Counted from the first letter of the stretch, positions 53,397 through 62,475 are shown. The stretch is DNA of 64,000 bases from Bacteriovoracaceae bacterium (GCA_019752535.1 JAIEMA010000035.1:60568-124567), one strand, 5' to 3'. The notes: generated by a model from the sequence alone, not told the origin. Numbers and translations are program-made.

Positions 53397-54266
53397 ATGA
53401 TTCGGCTTTATATTTTTTTGATCACTTTCTTCGTTTTATTTGGATGTTCCAGTAGTCGAGTTGTAGTGGAACGAACTCAACCGGCCAAGGTTAGTTTGAA
53501 TAAAGAAAGTTCTATTGAGATTCAGGCGATTGAAGGAGATAGCACAAACGCTTTTCGGGCCAGCGTATCTCAGTATCTACAAGAAAATACTTCCTTCAAG
53601 GTTATTCATCATCAAGCACTGAATGAGCTAGTTGAGGGAAGAATGAGAGGACAGGCAAATAGGCAAACCTACCAGCAAGCTGATTATATAATTCGGGGTT
53701 CAATTATTGAGGTCGTTGACAGAAGTGTTGGCCCCAACGGGGAAACTCAATACATGGTGACATCCAAACCATTTTTGAATTTGATTCAAACAACAACTGG
53801 AGAGGTTATTTTATCTCGTCAGTTTATCGGTACTGGAATTTCAACAATAAGACCTCGTGGAAGTTTTTCGCCTGATAATGGATATTCGGATGCAGTATTG
53901 TCGGCAAGAAGAGTTGCATTAGATAAATTTGTAAAGATTTTTCAACCTAGTCAAACTTGGATGGAGATCGATTTATTTGAATTCTCGGACAAGAAGAAAT
54001 TTTCAGAAGTTAAAAACCTTATTGAAGCCTCTCAATACGACTTAGCTATTCTAAAGGCAAAAGCTTATCAGCAAACTACTCATGATGAAGAGAAGGGCAA
54101 GGTCACTTTCTGTCTTGCGGTAATAGAATCCCTCGCTGGGAATTTCACGAGATCAAAAGAGTTATTGATCCAGGCGAATGAATTGTTTCATGATAGGAGA
54201 ATAATGGAATATTTGAACAGAATTGAGAGTATGAAAGCTGAAATGATAAGTTTTTCTAAGGGATAG
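53397..54266 (+). CDS. Lipoprotein with CsgG-like domain
   Basis: 289 residues from the ATG at 53397, chosen because a lipobox signal (ITFFVLFGCSSS) starts there and GGAG precedes it; upstream in-frame ATGs sit in the promoter. SQYLQENTSFKVIHHQALNE and QADYIIRGSIIEVVDRSVG resemble CsgG-family outer-membrane lipoproteins, and the last 80 residues look helical, like one or two TPR units. Role in the element is unknown; surface or mating-related functions are possible. Followed nine bases later by a small membrane protein. Confidence 0.7.
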   Translation: MIRLYIFLITFFVLFGCSSSRVVVERTQPAKVSLNKESSIEIQAIEGDSTNAFRASVSQYLQENTSFKVIHHQALNELVEGRMRGQANRQTYQQADYIIRGSIIEVVDRSVGPNGETQYMVTSKPFLNLIQTTTGEVILSRQFIGTGISTIRPRGSFSPDNGYSDAVLSARRVALDKFVKIFQPSQTWMEIDLFEFSDKKKFSEVKNLIEASQYDLAILKAKAYQQTTHDEEKGKVTFCLAVIESLAGNFTRSKELLIQANELFHDRRIMEYLNRIESMKAEMISFSKG

Positions 54267-54274
54267 GAGGAAGA

Positions 54275-54460
54275 ATGAATTCAAATAACCCAAGTTACAT
54301 TGAAGAGTGGAAAATTCTTCTTTTGATATTATTTGTCGTGCTGATTGTTTTTATTGTGGCCTTCCTTTTGGCAAGAAAGGTCTATTCTTCTTTCAGAAGG
54401 GCTGGGCGGAAGCAGGAGATTTTAGATTTATCAAATGTTTTGCCTATGAAAAGGATGTGA
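54275..54460 (+). CDS. Small single-span membrane protein
   Basis: 61 residues. One long hydrophobic helix (about 13-34) then a basic tail (RKVYSSFRRAGRKQ), so the C-terminus should face the cytoplasm. AGGAGG is optimally placed before the ATG and it follows the lipoprotein gene by eight bases, supporting a real co-transcribed gene. No family recognised. Confidence 0.65.
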   Translation: MNSNNPSYIEEWKILLLILFVVLIVFIVAFLLARKVYSSFRRAGRKQEILDLSNVLPMKRM

Positions 54461-54487
54461 AGCCCTGGGGCAATGAAGCCCTAGTTC

Positions 54488-54742
54488 TTATAGATTAGGC
54501 GAATCCAGAAGCTCTTGGAGTGTCATTCCTAGACTGATTGCAAGCTTTTGGAGTGTTGAAATTTTTGGATCAACCCTACCATTAAGGATATTATCAAGAT
54601 TTGATCTTGAAATATCTTCACCACACTCTTGAAGCCAAAATTCATAAGCCGAAGTGTAGCCTTTTTCTTCAATAATAGTTCTGAGCCGTTTAGCAAATGC
54701 TTTCTGCCATTGCTCGTCCGTTCTTTTCATTAACTTTGTCAA
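54488..54742 (-). CDS. XRE-family transcriptional regulator
   Basis: 84 residues from a TTG at 54742, preferred because AGGA lies nine bases upstream; an ATG at 54730 would shorten it by four. AFAKRLRTIIEEKGYTSAYEF and SRSNLDNILNGRVDPKISTL form the Cro/CI-type helix-turn-helix. A repressor of element functions is likely; it is a candidate for binding the TTTCGTANCGAAA operators. Divergent from the receiver gene at 54836, with CGTCCA-N6-TGGACG between them (54801-54818). Confidence 0.85.
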   Translation of the reverse strand: MTKLMKRTDEQWQKAFAKRLRTIIEEKGYTSAYEFWLQECGEDISRSNLDNILNGRVDPKISTLQKLAISLGMTLQELLDSPNL

Positions 54743-54835
54743 AGAGCTTTCCTAAAAATTAAGTTGTCCATTAGATTGTACGGGGTTATAGAAAAGGATG
54801 CGTCCACTGTACTGGACGGAACAGATGGAGAGGTT

Positions 54836-55201
54836 ATGAGAGTATTAGTCGTTGATGACCACGAGGACTTTCGAGACATGGTGAGTCACTTTCTTAAGGG
54901 TCTGAAAATTAAGATTGTTCAGTGTGCTTCTGGGAATGAGGCGATTGAGGAGTTAAAGAATGGAGTGCAGTTCGATCTCATTATTTCAGATTACCAAATG
55001 CCTGAAGGGGATGGTCTGGAGGTACTTAAGTTCTTGGCCTCAAATAAGATTCAATCAAAGTTTATTCTTTTCACTTCATACGAGGGACTTCAGCTCCCGG
55101 TTCAATATGATCATTTTCTTGGAATCATTTCTAAGTACGAATTTTCTAAGCTTTCCAGTCTGATCATCGATATTAAAGCTGGATGCCATGCTACTAATTA
55201 G
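54836..55201 (+). CDS. Stand-alone CheY-like receiver protein
   Basis: 121 residues from the ATG at 54836, preceded by GGAG; a frame extension upstream to a TTG has no support. Receiver residues are visible: D7/D8 (VVDDHED), phospho-acceptor D52 (LIISDYQMPEGDG), Thr/Ser in LFTSYEG and K in ISKYE. No output domain. A third receiver gene in the element, it fits an intermediate step of the proposed phosphorelay. Confidence 0.88.
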   Translation: MRVLVVDDHEDFRDMVSHFLKGLKIKIVQCASGNEAIEELKNGVQFDLIISDYQMPEGDGLEVLKFLASNKIQSKFILFTSYEGLQLPVQYDHFLGIISKYEFSKLSSLIIDIKAGCHATN

Positions 55202-55319
55202 CCCCCATACTTCCAGAAGTCCAATAGGGAACGCCTCGTACGGTTATCTTCGGGCGGCTAAGTTTTAGCTCATCTCTGATAGACTTGAGTGATACACTAC
55301 AGGGTTGCTTTCCTTTCAT
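55194..55319 (-). CDS. Possible 41-residue protein or gene remnant
   Basis: An ATG at 55319 opens 41 codons ending in TAG at 55194, overlapping the receiver stop by eight bases on the other strand. The peptide has a non-random look (RDELKLSRPKITVRGVPYW) but only a weak AAGAGA ribosome site. It could be a real small gene or the 3' end of a lost one. Otherwise the 186 bases between the receiver gene and copZ hold only the CueR promoter. Confidence 0.3.
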   Translation of the reverse strand: MKGKQPCSVSLKSIRDELKLSRPKITVRGVPYWTSGSMGAN

Positions 55320-55335
55320 TCTCTTAAAAATTTAA

Positions 55336-55366
55336 TTGACCTTCCCCCCAGGGGAAGGAGGAAAAT
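55336..55366 (+). promoter_or_regulatory. CueR-type promoter of the copper chaperone gene
   Basis: TTGACC at 55336-55341 runs into the dyad CCTTCCCC-N3-GGGGAAGG (55340-55358), the shape of copper-responsive MerR-family operators placed between -35 and an over-spaced -10 (around 55361). Two related sites flank the cueR-like and ATPase genes. Confidence 0.75.
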
Positions 55367-55387
55367 TGAAGAAAGGAAGGTGGGTGA

Positions 55388-55594
55388 ATGTATAAATTTA
55401 AAATTGGAAACATGAACTGTAAAAGTTGCTTGCATAACATTGAAGATGCGATCAAAGGATTTGATCCAAAATCCACCATTCCAGGGGATGTAGTCGAAAA
55501 AACTGTCACGGTTCAGTCTCAACAAGATATTGAAAAAATCCGCAATATTATAGTAGATGCAGGATATGCCGCAGAGAAAGCAAAAGAAGAATAA
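55388..55594 (+). CDS. CopZ-like heavy-metal-associated copper chaperone
   Basis: 68 residues, a single HMA domain. GNMNCKSCLHN gives the metal motif MxCxxC, and the C-terminal AGYAAE matches the family. It would carry Cu(I) in the cytoplasm to the P-type ATPase or the regulator. It has its own CueR-type promoter and stops four bases before the convergent oxidase gene. The spacing of the MxCxxC loop is canonical. Confidence 0.88.
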   Translation: MYKFKIGNMNCKSCLHNIEDAIKGFDPKSTIPGDVVEKTVTVQSQQDIEKIRNIIVDAGYAAEKAKEE

Positions 55595-55598
55595 GAGA

Positions 55599-57815
55599 TT
55601 AAAAGTTATATAATGCGCCTATACCCATACTCTTTTCAGTAAACATAAGTCCAGCGGACCATGCCCATTCCTTTTGATACATTAAAGAGATTTCAAGTTC
55701 CGAAGGTTGTTTCTGTCGAAAAGTAAATTCTGCATCAGTGTAAACGAATTGAGTCCATTGAAATCTCCGTTCTAAATCAAAACGCAACCTTCCTTTGTGA
55801 TCGATCAAAGTATGTGTGTCGAATCTAAAAGGCAGCATATAGCCTACACCCGCTACTCCCGCACCATAACCTTCAATCACTGTTCCACCAACAATTAGGG
55901 AAGTATATTTATTAAGCCAACGCTTATAAAATGCGTCTGCTTCTCCTTGCCACCCAAAATCATTACGTAGTTCTGATCGGAGTTCTATTTCATCCCATGT
56001 ATTCATCAAATTCAGCTGGGCCTGAGCATGGTTTGTAGAGGCTTCAAGCATTCCCCTGTAGTAGACATGGTCATGCATGTGAGGATCATGCTTTTGCCAA
56101 GATTTAATTTCCTTATTGGGTATAAAGCTTGAATACTTAACCACTCGGGCCATGCCAGTTTTCAGATGGTAAAGGTTATGACAGTGAAGCATCCATTCAC
56201 CCGGCTCATTACTGTAAAATTCAATGACTCTTGTCGTGTGAGGTGGAACATCTACAGTATGTTTCAATGGAGAATTATCCCCGTTCTTATTGATCACTCT
56301 GAAAAAGTGACCATGGAGGTGCATCGGGTGATGCATCATTGAATTATTCACAAAAGTGAATCTTACGATTTCATTTTCATTTATAGTGATGGTTCTATCT
56401 TCATGAATGGCCTTGCCATTGATAAGCCAAATATAACGTTCCATATCGCCATCTAGGACTAATTTTACGTCGTGCTTGGGAATTGATTCTTTAAACTTTG
56501 TTGATTCTGGTGATTCGAGTTCATCCACTGTAAGTGTCTTAACTACATTTTCTTTTTGGCCCATATCCATCTTCGAATGATCCATTGAACCCATATCCAT
56601 CTTCGAATGATCCATTGAACCCATATCCATCTTCGAATGATCCATTGAATCCATATCCATCTTCGAATGATCCATTGAATCCATATCCATCTTCGAATGA
56701 TCCATTGAATCCATATCCATCTTTGAGTGATCCATGCCGGTCATAGGAGATTTTGTCATTGATCCTGAATATTTGAGTGTTTCCCAAAAAGAACCCATAT
56801 ACATTTTCATATACAAGTCTGGTTGTGCTCTATCAGGGGCAGGAACTTTCTCACCACTTCCAATCCATAAAGAAGCATGTCCTGTTCCGTCTTGAGAGGT
56901 CGCTCTTAATTCAACACTTCTGTTCTTGGGGACCTCAAACAACACATCATAAGTCTCGGCCATACCGATCAAAAATTCATTTGCCATTATTGGCTTAATA
57001 TCAGAACCGTCAGCTGATATGACTTTCATTGGTTTATTACCTAATGAAACATAAAAATAAGAGGAGCCAGCAGCATTAATAATTCTTAGCCGAACTTTCT
57101 CACCTGGTTTAAAGTCGGTGTCAGTGGATTCCTTTTTACCATTGATTAAAAAGGCGTCGTAACCAACGTCTGAGAAATCCATTCCACCCATTCGGGTCAT
57201 TTCATTGTATAGGTAATTTCTCATCGACTTTGCTTTATAGGCACCCCAAAAAGACCTCATCGTGTTTTTTTTGAAAAGATAGTATTCTCCGTCCTTTCTT
57301 AGATTCTTTAAAATTTGTGTCGGATTTTCATCAGACCAATCACTCAGTACTACTACTAAGTCTTTATCGTATTTGATCTTTTTTTCTTTTGGATGAATAA
57401 CGATCGCACCATAAATTCCCTTTTGTTCTTGTACGTTTGTATGAGAGTGATACCAATACGTACCATGTTGACGAATTTTGAACTTGAAGGTGTATTGCTG
57501 CCCGGGGAAAATAGGGGGCGTATTAACGTAAGGAACTCCGTCCATGTATGGATCTAAGAGTATTCCGTGCCAGTGGACAGACAATTCATCGTCAGGGATT
57601 TCATTTTTTAAGACAATTTCTGCTTCGTCACCCTCTGTAAATTCAAGAACAGGGGCTGGGATAGAGCCATTTAACATTAGTACAAAATCAACCTTCTTCT
57701 TACCAGAAAGATTAATTTTCCCTTTGGTGGCTGTTAGTTCATAACGAACAACTTTCGCACCAATACTAAGAGAAAAGAAAGTCGTAAATAGACCCAGTAA
57801 AAGTTTGTACTTCAT
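55599..57815 (-). CDS. CopA-type multicopper oxidase with Met/His repeats and beta-barrel-like C-terminal tail
   Basis: 738 residues from the ATG at 57815, where a signal peptide (MKYKLLLGLFTTFFSLSIGA) begins after AAAGGTAATC. Three cupredoxin domains carry the copper ligands: ELSVHWHGIL, TYWYHSHTN, MMHHPMHLHGHFF and WMLHCHNLYHLKTGM. Between domains sits a tract of six MDHSKMDM-type decapeptides, likely Cu(I) binding. After the oxidase (from about residue 590) comes a region of alternating polar/apolar strands ending in Phe (GIGALYNF), recalling the CopB outer-membrane barrel. So CopA and CopB may be fused. Divided from cueR by 38 bases and likely on its transcript. Confidence 0.87.
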   Translation of the reverse strand: MKYKLLLGLFTTFFSLSIGAKVVRYELTATKGKINLSGKKKVDFVLMLNGSIPAPVLEFTEGDEAEIVLKNEIPDDELSVHWHGILLDPYMDGVPYVNTPPIFPGQQYTFKFKIRQHGTYWYHSHTNVQEQKGIYGAIVIHPKEKKIKYDKDLVVVLSDWSDENPTQILKNLRKDGEYYLFKKNTMRSFWGAYKAKSMRNYLYNEMTRMGGMDFSDVGYDAFLINGKKESTDTDFKPGEKVRLRIINAAGSSYFYVSLGNKPMKVISADGSDIKPIMANEFLIGMAETYDVLFEVPKNRSVELRATSQDGTGHASLWIGSGEKVPAPDRAQPDLYMKMYMGSFWETLKYSGSMTKSPMTGMDHSKMDMDSMDHSKMDMDSMDHSKMDMDSMDHSKMDMGSMDHSKMDMGSMDHSKMDMGQKENVVKTLTVDELESPESTKFKESIPKHDVKLVLDGDMERYIWLINGKAIHEDRTITINENEIVRFTFVNNSMMHHPMHLHGHFFRVINKNGDNSPLKHTVDVPPHTTRVIEFYSNEPGEWMLHCHNLYHLKTGMARVVKYSSFIPNKEIKSWQKHDPHMHDHVYYRGMLEASTNHAQAQLNLMNTWDEIELRSELRNDFGWQGEADAFYKRWLNKYTSLIVGGTVIEGYGAGVAGVGYMLPFRFDTHTLIDHKGRLRFDLERRFQWTQFVYTDAEFTFRQKQPSELEISLMYQKEWAWSAGLMFTEKSMGIGALYNF
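56561..56734 (-). repeat. Six tandem 30-base repeats encoding Met/His-rich decapeptides
   Basis: Units begin at about 56561, 56591, 56621, 56651, 56681 and 56711, nearly identical except GSM/DSM variants and a diverged last unit. They encode MDHSKMDM-(D/G)S in the oxidase gene. In-frame copy changes are expected by slippage. Confidence 0.93.
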
Positions 57816-57853
57816 GATTACCTTTTGTTTGCCAATATAACGATTTAGGGTGC

Positions 57854-58246
57854 CTATTTGTGACAATTTAATTCGTCCAAAATAGGGCAATCTGGCCTGT
57901 TATCACCATGACAATTTTTTATGAGGGTATTAATCGTAAAAAGCATGGCCTGAATTTCGTCTAGTTTCTTTTCTAGCTCTGCAGCATGCTTAGTCGCTAT
58001 GCTTTTAACCTGTAAGCTGGGCCTGCTTTTGTTACGCCATAAACTTACCAATTGTTTGAGATCTATCATGCTGAATCCAAGCTGTCGCCCCTTCTTCACA
58101 AACTTAAGAATGTGGATATCGTGTTGAGAGTATTGTCTATATCCCGATGGACTTCGTCCTGCTTTTGGAATGATGCCTACTGACTCGTATCTCCGAATCA
58201 TCTTTGCGTTAACCTTGCTCAATTTTGATACCTGTCCGATATTCAT
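57854..58246 (-). CDS. CueR-like MerR-family copper regulator
   Basis: 130 residues. N-terminal winged helix NIGQVSKLSKVNAKMIRRYES and GYRQYSQHDIHILKF, a long dimer helix, and the metal loop CHGDNRPDCPIL with two cysteines eight residues apart as in CueR. GAGGATCTT precedes the ATG. It should twist the over-spaced promoters at 55336, 58275 and 58339 when Cu(I) binds. First gene of the transcript leading into the oxidase. Confidence 0.92.
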   Translation of the reverse strand: MNIGQVSKLSKVNAKMIRRYESVGIIPKAGRSPSGYRQYSQHDIHILKFVKKGRQLGFSMIDLKQLVSLWRNKSRPSLQVKSIATKHAAELEKKLDEIQAMLFTINTLIKNCHGDNRPDCPILDELNCHK

Positions 58247-58274
58247 AAGATCCTCTTACGATTGATTTCTTAAT

Positions 58275-58305
58275 ATCCTGAACTTTCCCATGGAGGAAAG
58301 GTCAA
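58275..58305 (-). promoter_or_regulatory. CueR-type promoter for the regulator/oxidase transcript
   Basis: On the minus strand, TTGACC (58305-58300) leads into the dyad CTTTCC-N6-GGAAAG (58283-58300) and a -10 near 58275-58280. It lies about 30 bases before the regulator start, so the regulator is autoregulated together with the oxidase. Confidence 0.72.
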
Positions 58306-58338
58306 GGAAACATGATAATAACTTAATTTTAGAGGCTA

Positions 58339-58370
58339 TTGACTTTCCCTCTGAGGGAAGGTGGAGCATA
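58339..58370 (+). promoter_or_regulatory. CueR-type promoter of the copper ATPase gene
   Basis: TTGACT (58339-58344) leads into TTCCCT-N3-AGGGAA (58345-58359), with a poorly defined -10 around 58364-58370. It sits back to back with the regulator promoter. It also shows that the ATPase cannot start at an in-frame ATG at 58290. Confidence 0.72.
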
Positions 58371-58406
58371 GTCTTAGAATCTTCAACTATTTCTTTGGAG
58401 TCGTTT

Positions 58407-60635
58407 ATGTCTCAAAATACTAATCATCAAAATCATAACCACTACAAGCATGGTGAGGTAAAAGCTCACTCATGTTGTTCTGTTAAGGCCCCTGTCAGGA
58501 ATCAAGCCATATCAAATATTGATGCATTCTACATTTGTCCCATGCATCCCGAGATTCGCCAGAAAGGACCGGGAAATTGTCCCATATGTGGTATGGCCCT
58601 AGAGCCTGAACTCATTACATTGGATGATGTACATAATCCCGAGTTAGAAGATTTTACTAAAAGATTGAAAGTGAGTGCTGTTTTCACAATCCCATTATTC
58701 CTGCTAGCAATGTCGGATCTGATTCCAGGCCAACCAATACAACATAAGTTTGATTCTAGATTATTGGCTTTTACACAATTCATATTGGCCACACCTGTTG
58801 TTTTGTGGGGTGGATTTCCTTTTTTTAAACGTGGCTGGGAATCTTTATTAAGTCGTCATTTGAATATGTTTACCTTGATAGCATTAGGAACCGGAGTGGC
58901 ATATGTCTATAGCCTTATTGCCACACTCTTCCCGAATATTTTTCCTGATGACTTTAAGATGCATGGAATGGTTGCGGTTTATTACGAAGCAGCTGCAGTT
59001 ATCATTACACTAGTCTTGTTGGGACAAGTATTGGAACTTAAGGCACGTAATCAAACAGGAAATGCTATCAAAATGCTTCTTGGTTTGGTGCCAAAAGAAG
59101 CTCGAATAATCAGATCCGACGGGAGTGAAGTCGATGTTCTTATAGATGAGATAAATGTTGGCGATAAGCTCCGTGTTCGACCAGGTGAGAAAGTTCCCGT
59201 AGATGGAATTGTGCTTGAAGGAAAAAGTAATATAGATGAATCGATGATTACTGGCGAGCCAGTACCAGTAGAAAAAAGTCCTGGATCAAAAGTCACAGGT
59301 GCCACCGTTAATGGTGCCGGTGGATTTGTTATGGAAACCACTCGTATAGGTAAGGACACCTTACTTTCTCAAATAGTAGATATGGTAGGTCTTGCACAAA
59401 GAAGTAGGGCTCCTATTCAAAAGCTTGCTGATACTGTCGCTGCTTACTTTGTGCCAATTGTAGTCGTAGTTTCGATTCTAACTTTTCTATGCTGGTACTT
59501 CCTTGGACCTCAACCATCATTCACTTATGGACTTGTGAATATGGTCGCAGTTTTGATTATCGCATGCCCATGTGCTCTAGGCCTAGCAACACCGATGTCA
59601 ATCATGGTTGGAACAGGTAAGGGTGCCACATCTGGTGTGTTAATTAAAAATGCGGAAGCCCTAGAGGGGTTGGAAAAGATTACTACCTTGATTGTTGATA
59701 AGACTGGAACTCTGACTATGGGTAAACCGATCCTCTCGAAGGTTTCCACAGTTGCAAGTTTTGGTGAAGATGAATTAGTAAAACTGGCGGCAAGTCTTGA
59801 GACAGCTAGTGAGCACCCTCTTGCAGAAGCAATTGTTAGGGGCGCAAAGGAGCGAGGTATTGCTATTCCGAAAGTAGACAAGTTTGAAACTTTTTCTGGA
59901 ATGGGTGTAAGGGGCATTGTTGGAAATCAAGTCATACTACTTGGGAATAAAAAACTCTTGAGTACCAATGACGTTGACCCCTCAGAATTAGTTGCAATGG
60001 CAAGTGAGCTTCAAGCTGAAGGTGCTGGGGTTATGCTAATGGCAGTTGATGGAAATCCCGCAGGCATTTTAGCAGTACAAGATCCAATAAAAGGATCTTC
60101 GAAAGGAGCAATTGAATATTTTCACCGCCAAGGAATTAAAGTAGTAATGGTGACAGGAGACAACAAACTTACAGCACAGGCAGTGGCCAAGAAATTAAAC
60201 ATAGACGCCGTTGAAGCTGAAGTGCTTCCCGCTGAAAAAAATAAAATTGTTAAAAAATTCCAAGCTGAAGGTGCTTCTGTTGCCATGGCCGGGGACGGTA
60301 TTAACGATGCACCTGGACTGGCCCAGGCTAATGTAGGGATTGCCATGGGCACAGGTACAGATGTAGCAATCGAAAGCGCCAGCGTAACCTTAGTTAAAGG
60401 TGACTTAATGGGCATCGTTCGAGCTCACCACTTGAGCAAAGCAACTATGCGAAGTATTCGCCAAAATCTTTTCTTTGCATTCATATACAATGTTCTTGGA
60501 GTTCCGGTCGCTGCAGGAATACTTTATCCATACTTTGGAATCCTGATGAGTCCAATGCTGGCAAGCTTGGCCATGAGCTTGAGTTCAGTTTCAGTAATCC
60601 TAAACTCTTTAAGGCTAAGCAGAGTCAAAATTTAA
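58407..60635 (+). CDS. copA: Copper-translocating P1B-type ATPase
   Basis: 742 residues from the ATG at 58407, preceded by GGAG and downstream of its CueR-type promoter. His-rich N-terminus, then a YHS-like metal-binding module ([21 protein letters not shown]) instead of an HMA domain, eight membrane helices, actuator TGEP, ion motif CPC at 387-389 ([13 protein letters not shown]), phosphorylation DKTGT with D431, SEHPLAEAI and GDGINDAP. It exports Cu(I) from the cytoplasm. The CPC motif and context fix copper/silver specificity better than zinc. Confidence 0.95.
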   Translation: MSQNTNHQNHNHYKHGEVKAHSCCSVKAPVRNQAISNIDAFYICPMHPEIRQKGPGNCPICGMALEPELITLDDVHNPELEDFTKRLKVSAVFTIPLFLLAMSDLIPGQPIQHKFDSRLLAFTQFILATPVVLWGGFPFFKRGWESLLSRHLNMFTLIALGTGVAYVYSLIATLFPNIFPDDFKMHGMVAVYYEAAAVIITLVLLGQVLELKARNQTGNAIKMLLGLVPKEARIIRSDGSEVDVLIDEINVGDKLRVRPGEKVPVDGIVLEGKSNIDESMITGEPVPVEKSPGSKVTGATVNGAGGFVMETTRIGKDTLLSQIVDMVGLAQRSRAPIQKLADTVAAYFVPIVVVVSILTFLCWYFLGPQPSFTYGLVNMVAVLIIACPCALGLATPMSIMVGTGKGATSGVLIKNAEALEGLEKITTLIVDKTGTLTMGKPILSKVSTVASFGEDELVKLAASLETASEHPLAEAIVRGAKERGIAIPKVDKFETFSGMGVRGIVGNQVILLGNKKLLSTNDVDPSELVAMASELQAEGAGVMLMAVDGNPAGILAVQDPIKGSSKGAIEYFHRQGIKVVMVTGDNKLTAQAVAKKLNIDAVEAEVLPAEKNKIVKKFQAEGASVAMAGDGINDAPGLAQANVGIAMGTGTDVAIESASVTLVKGDLMGIVRAHHLSKATMRSIRQNLFFAFIYNVLGVPVAAGILYPYFGILMSPMLASLAMSLSSVSVILNSLRLSRVKI

Positions 60636-60727
60636 AGCGTATCTCATTTTAATTATCACAAATCATGATATGGGTCATGTAATCGATGCTTCTTTGTCTG
60701 TAGTCTCATGGTTATCAAGGAGAATTT

Positions 60728-61072
60728 ATGAAAAAGTGTCTTATTGCGATCGTTTTGGCCTCTCTCGTTACTGGTTGTGCTACTCACTCAACGATGCGTG
60801 GGGGTGTTGCAATGAAAGTTAGCGACTCTGAAGCTCATGTGTGCCTGGGAAATGGCGAAGTTAAAGAAGGTGACAAGGTGACGGCTTTTTACAATGACTG
60901 CCAAAATATAACTGCGGGTGGCGGACGTAATTCTGGGGCTTATGGGGCTCCTTGCGTAAAAACAAAGCTTGGTGAAGGAAAGATCACTAAGGTCTTGAAC
61001 GACCATTATTCAGTAGTTGAATTTGATGAGGGTGTTAAGTTCACTGAAGGTACTTTTGTTGAGAAACAATAA
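60728..61072 (+). CDS. Small lipoprotein of unknown function
   Basis: 114 residues. Lipobox LASLVTGCATHS with Cys17. The mature part has three further cysteines and two short beta-rich halves (AHVCLGNGEVKEGDKVTAF, TKVLNDHYSVVEFDEG), a shape seen in small envelope proteins. AAGGAG precedes the start. Lies 92 bases after the copper ATPase and may be part of the copper response, but no promoter or motif shows it. Ends before a strong terminator. Confidence 0.75.
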   Translation: MKKCLIAIVLASLVTGCATHSTMRGGVAMKVSDSEAHVCLGNGEVKEGDKVTAFYNDCQNITAGGGRNSGAYGAPCVKTKLGEGKITKVLNDHYSVVEFDEGVKFTEGTFVEKQ

Positions 61073-61122
61073 AGGTTCCTACCCATTCCTCCTAACGAGA
61101 ACTTCTAAATTTAAGCGAATGG

Positions 61123-61154
61123 AAGAGAATGGGAATTAATAATCCCATTCTCTT
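61123..61154. terminator. Intrinsic terminator between convergent genes
   Basis: AAGAGAATGGGA and TCCCATTCTCTT form a perfect 12-base stem with an eight-base loop, followed by TTAAATTTTCT on the plus strand. It can serve the small lipoprotein gene and, from the other side, the beta-CASP nuclease gene. Confidence 0.85.
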
Positions 61155-61176
61155 TAAATTTTCTATGACCTTTGGA

Positions 61177-62475
61177 TTAAATGTCTATGACTAGACCCCT
61201 GGTGGGGATGTGAATCGATGATTCACAAATCTCTGCTAATTTTTTCTTCAAGGATTCTTTTGCTTTCTGCTCGCCATGAATAAGGACAATATTTTTAGCA
61301 TGAGCCTCTTTGACCCAATTTAATAGCTCATTTTGATCTGCATGTGAGGAAAAGGCTTCTGAGCTTTGGACTTCACCCGCCCAGGTTATGCTTTTGCCTT
61401 CAGAGTCAGTAATCGTATGTCCGCCATCTTTTAAAATTCGACCTGGTGTATTTTCACCTTGATAACCTGGCAGGAAGATAATTGCATTAGGGTCATGCTC
61501 CCAATTGTGAAGATGCCTGAAGATTCTGCCTCCACTTACCATTCCACTAGAACTTATGATGAGGAGTGGTCCAGATTTCTTTTTCAAGGTATCCCATTGA
61601 CCGGCAAAATCTAGCGCTTCTGCGTTTTTCAACGACTCTAGCATTTCCACGGGATGTTTCGTGATTACATTGTGCTTTTTGTAAACTTCGTTTACTTTTT
61701 TCATCATCGGACTATCAAAATACAAAGGAAGCTTAAGCTCCGGGTGGGCCAGAAAGGCTTGCTCAATAAGCGTGATGAGCATCTGGCCTCTCGCCATGGC
61801 AAAGCTTGCAATGATTCCGACTTTCTTCTCTTTTACAACTCTTCTTAGGAACAATAGAATGTCATCATACATATTCCCTGCACGTATCTTGCCTCCGTAA
61901 GTAGATTCCATAATGACAATATCTGATGGAGGACAAGAGACCGGCTCGGGTATCAAATAGTCATCGGCCCGCCCAAGGTCACCGGAAAAAACAATTCGTT
62001 TCTCAGCCTCAATGAGCAGAGAAGAAGCACCTAAGATATGACCTGCAGGAATTAATTTTGCTTTCATGCCTAAGAAGATAAATTCATTATTCCACTTTTC
62101 AGGCCTTAGCAGCTTGAGAGTCGCTTTTACGTCTTCCGCATCATATAGGGCCTCATCATCCCCACGGTTGATAGAGGCACTATCATCGAGAATGATCTTT
62201 ATAAGGTCAGCTGTTGTTTGAGTGCAAATGATGCTCCCATGGAAACCTTTCTTAACCAACCTCGGAAGGTAGCCGGAATGATCTAGGTGAGCATGAGTGA
62301 TCACAACTTCTTTAATTGATTTCGGCGAATAAGGTAATGATGCAAAGTTCTTTTCATCCGAATCAGATTTACCTTGGCTGAGACCACAATCCACCATTCC
62401 GATTTCACCATGAGATTCGACAAAGGTCATTGACCCAGTTACTTCCTCAGTTGCACCCCAGAATTTTATTTTCAC
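61177..62475 (-). CDS. Beta-CASP metallo-beta-lactamase RNA-processing nuclease
   Basis: 432 residues from a GTG start (GGAAAGTT before it). The MBL site is TGSMTFVESHGEIGMVDCG and THAHLDHSG; then VFSGDLGR, a beta-CASP part with ESTYGGKIR, IASFAMARGQM and SSGMVSGGRI, and HADQNEL. This is the typical YsiA/TTHA0252-like exo/endoribonuclease layout of about 430 residues. Its start overlaps the ATP-cone endonuclease gene by 29 bases, so the two work together. Confidence 0.9.
   Translation of the reverse strand: MKIKFWGATEEVTGSMTFVESHGEIGMVDCGLSQGKSDSDEKNFASLPYSPKSIKEVVITHAHLDHSGYLPRLVKKGFHGSIICTQTTADLIKIILDDSASINRGDDEALYDAEDVKATLKLLRPEKWNNEFIFLGMKAKLIPAGHILGASSLLIEAEKRIVFSGDLGRADDYLIPEPVSCPPSDIVIMESTYGGKIRAGNMYDDILLFLRRVVKEKKVGIIASFAMARGQMLITLIEQAFLAHPELKLPLYFDSPMMKKVNEVYKKHNVITKHPVEMLESLKNAEALDFAGQWDTLKKKSGPLLIISSSGMVSGGRIFRHLHNWEHDPNAIIFLPGYQGENTPGRILKDGGHTITDSEGKSITWAGEVQSSEAFSSHADQNELLNWVKEAHAKNIVLIHGEQKAKESLKKKLAEICESSIHIPTRGLVIDI

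Noticed and set aside
55202..55320. Right end of the element
   Set aside because: No tRNA sequence or copy of the 28-base fragment is seen here, so a boundary cannot be supported.
56561..56734. CRISPR-like array of 30-base repeats
   Set aside because: The units are directly tandem with no unique spacers and are in frame in the oxidase gene, encoding Met/His decapeptides.
56539..56787. Repetitive 82-codon frame with GYGFNGSFED units
   Set aside because: Alternative frame of the oxidase repeat tract; repeats force long open frames.
59525..59917. 130-codon minus-strand reading frame
   Set aside because: Shadow of the copper ATPase catalytic core, no independent support.
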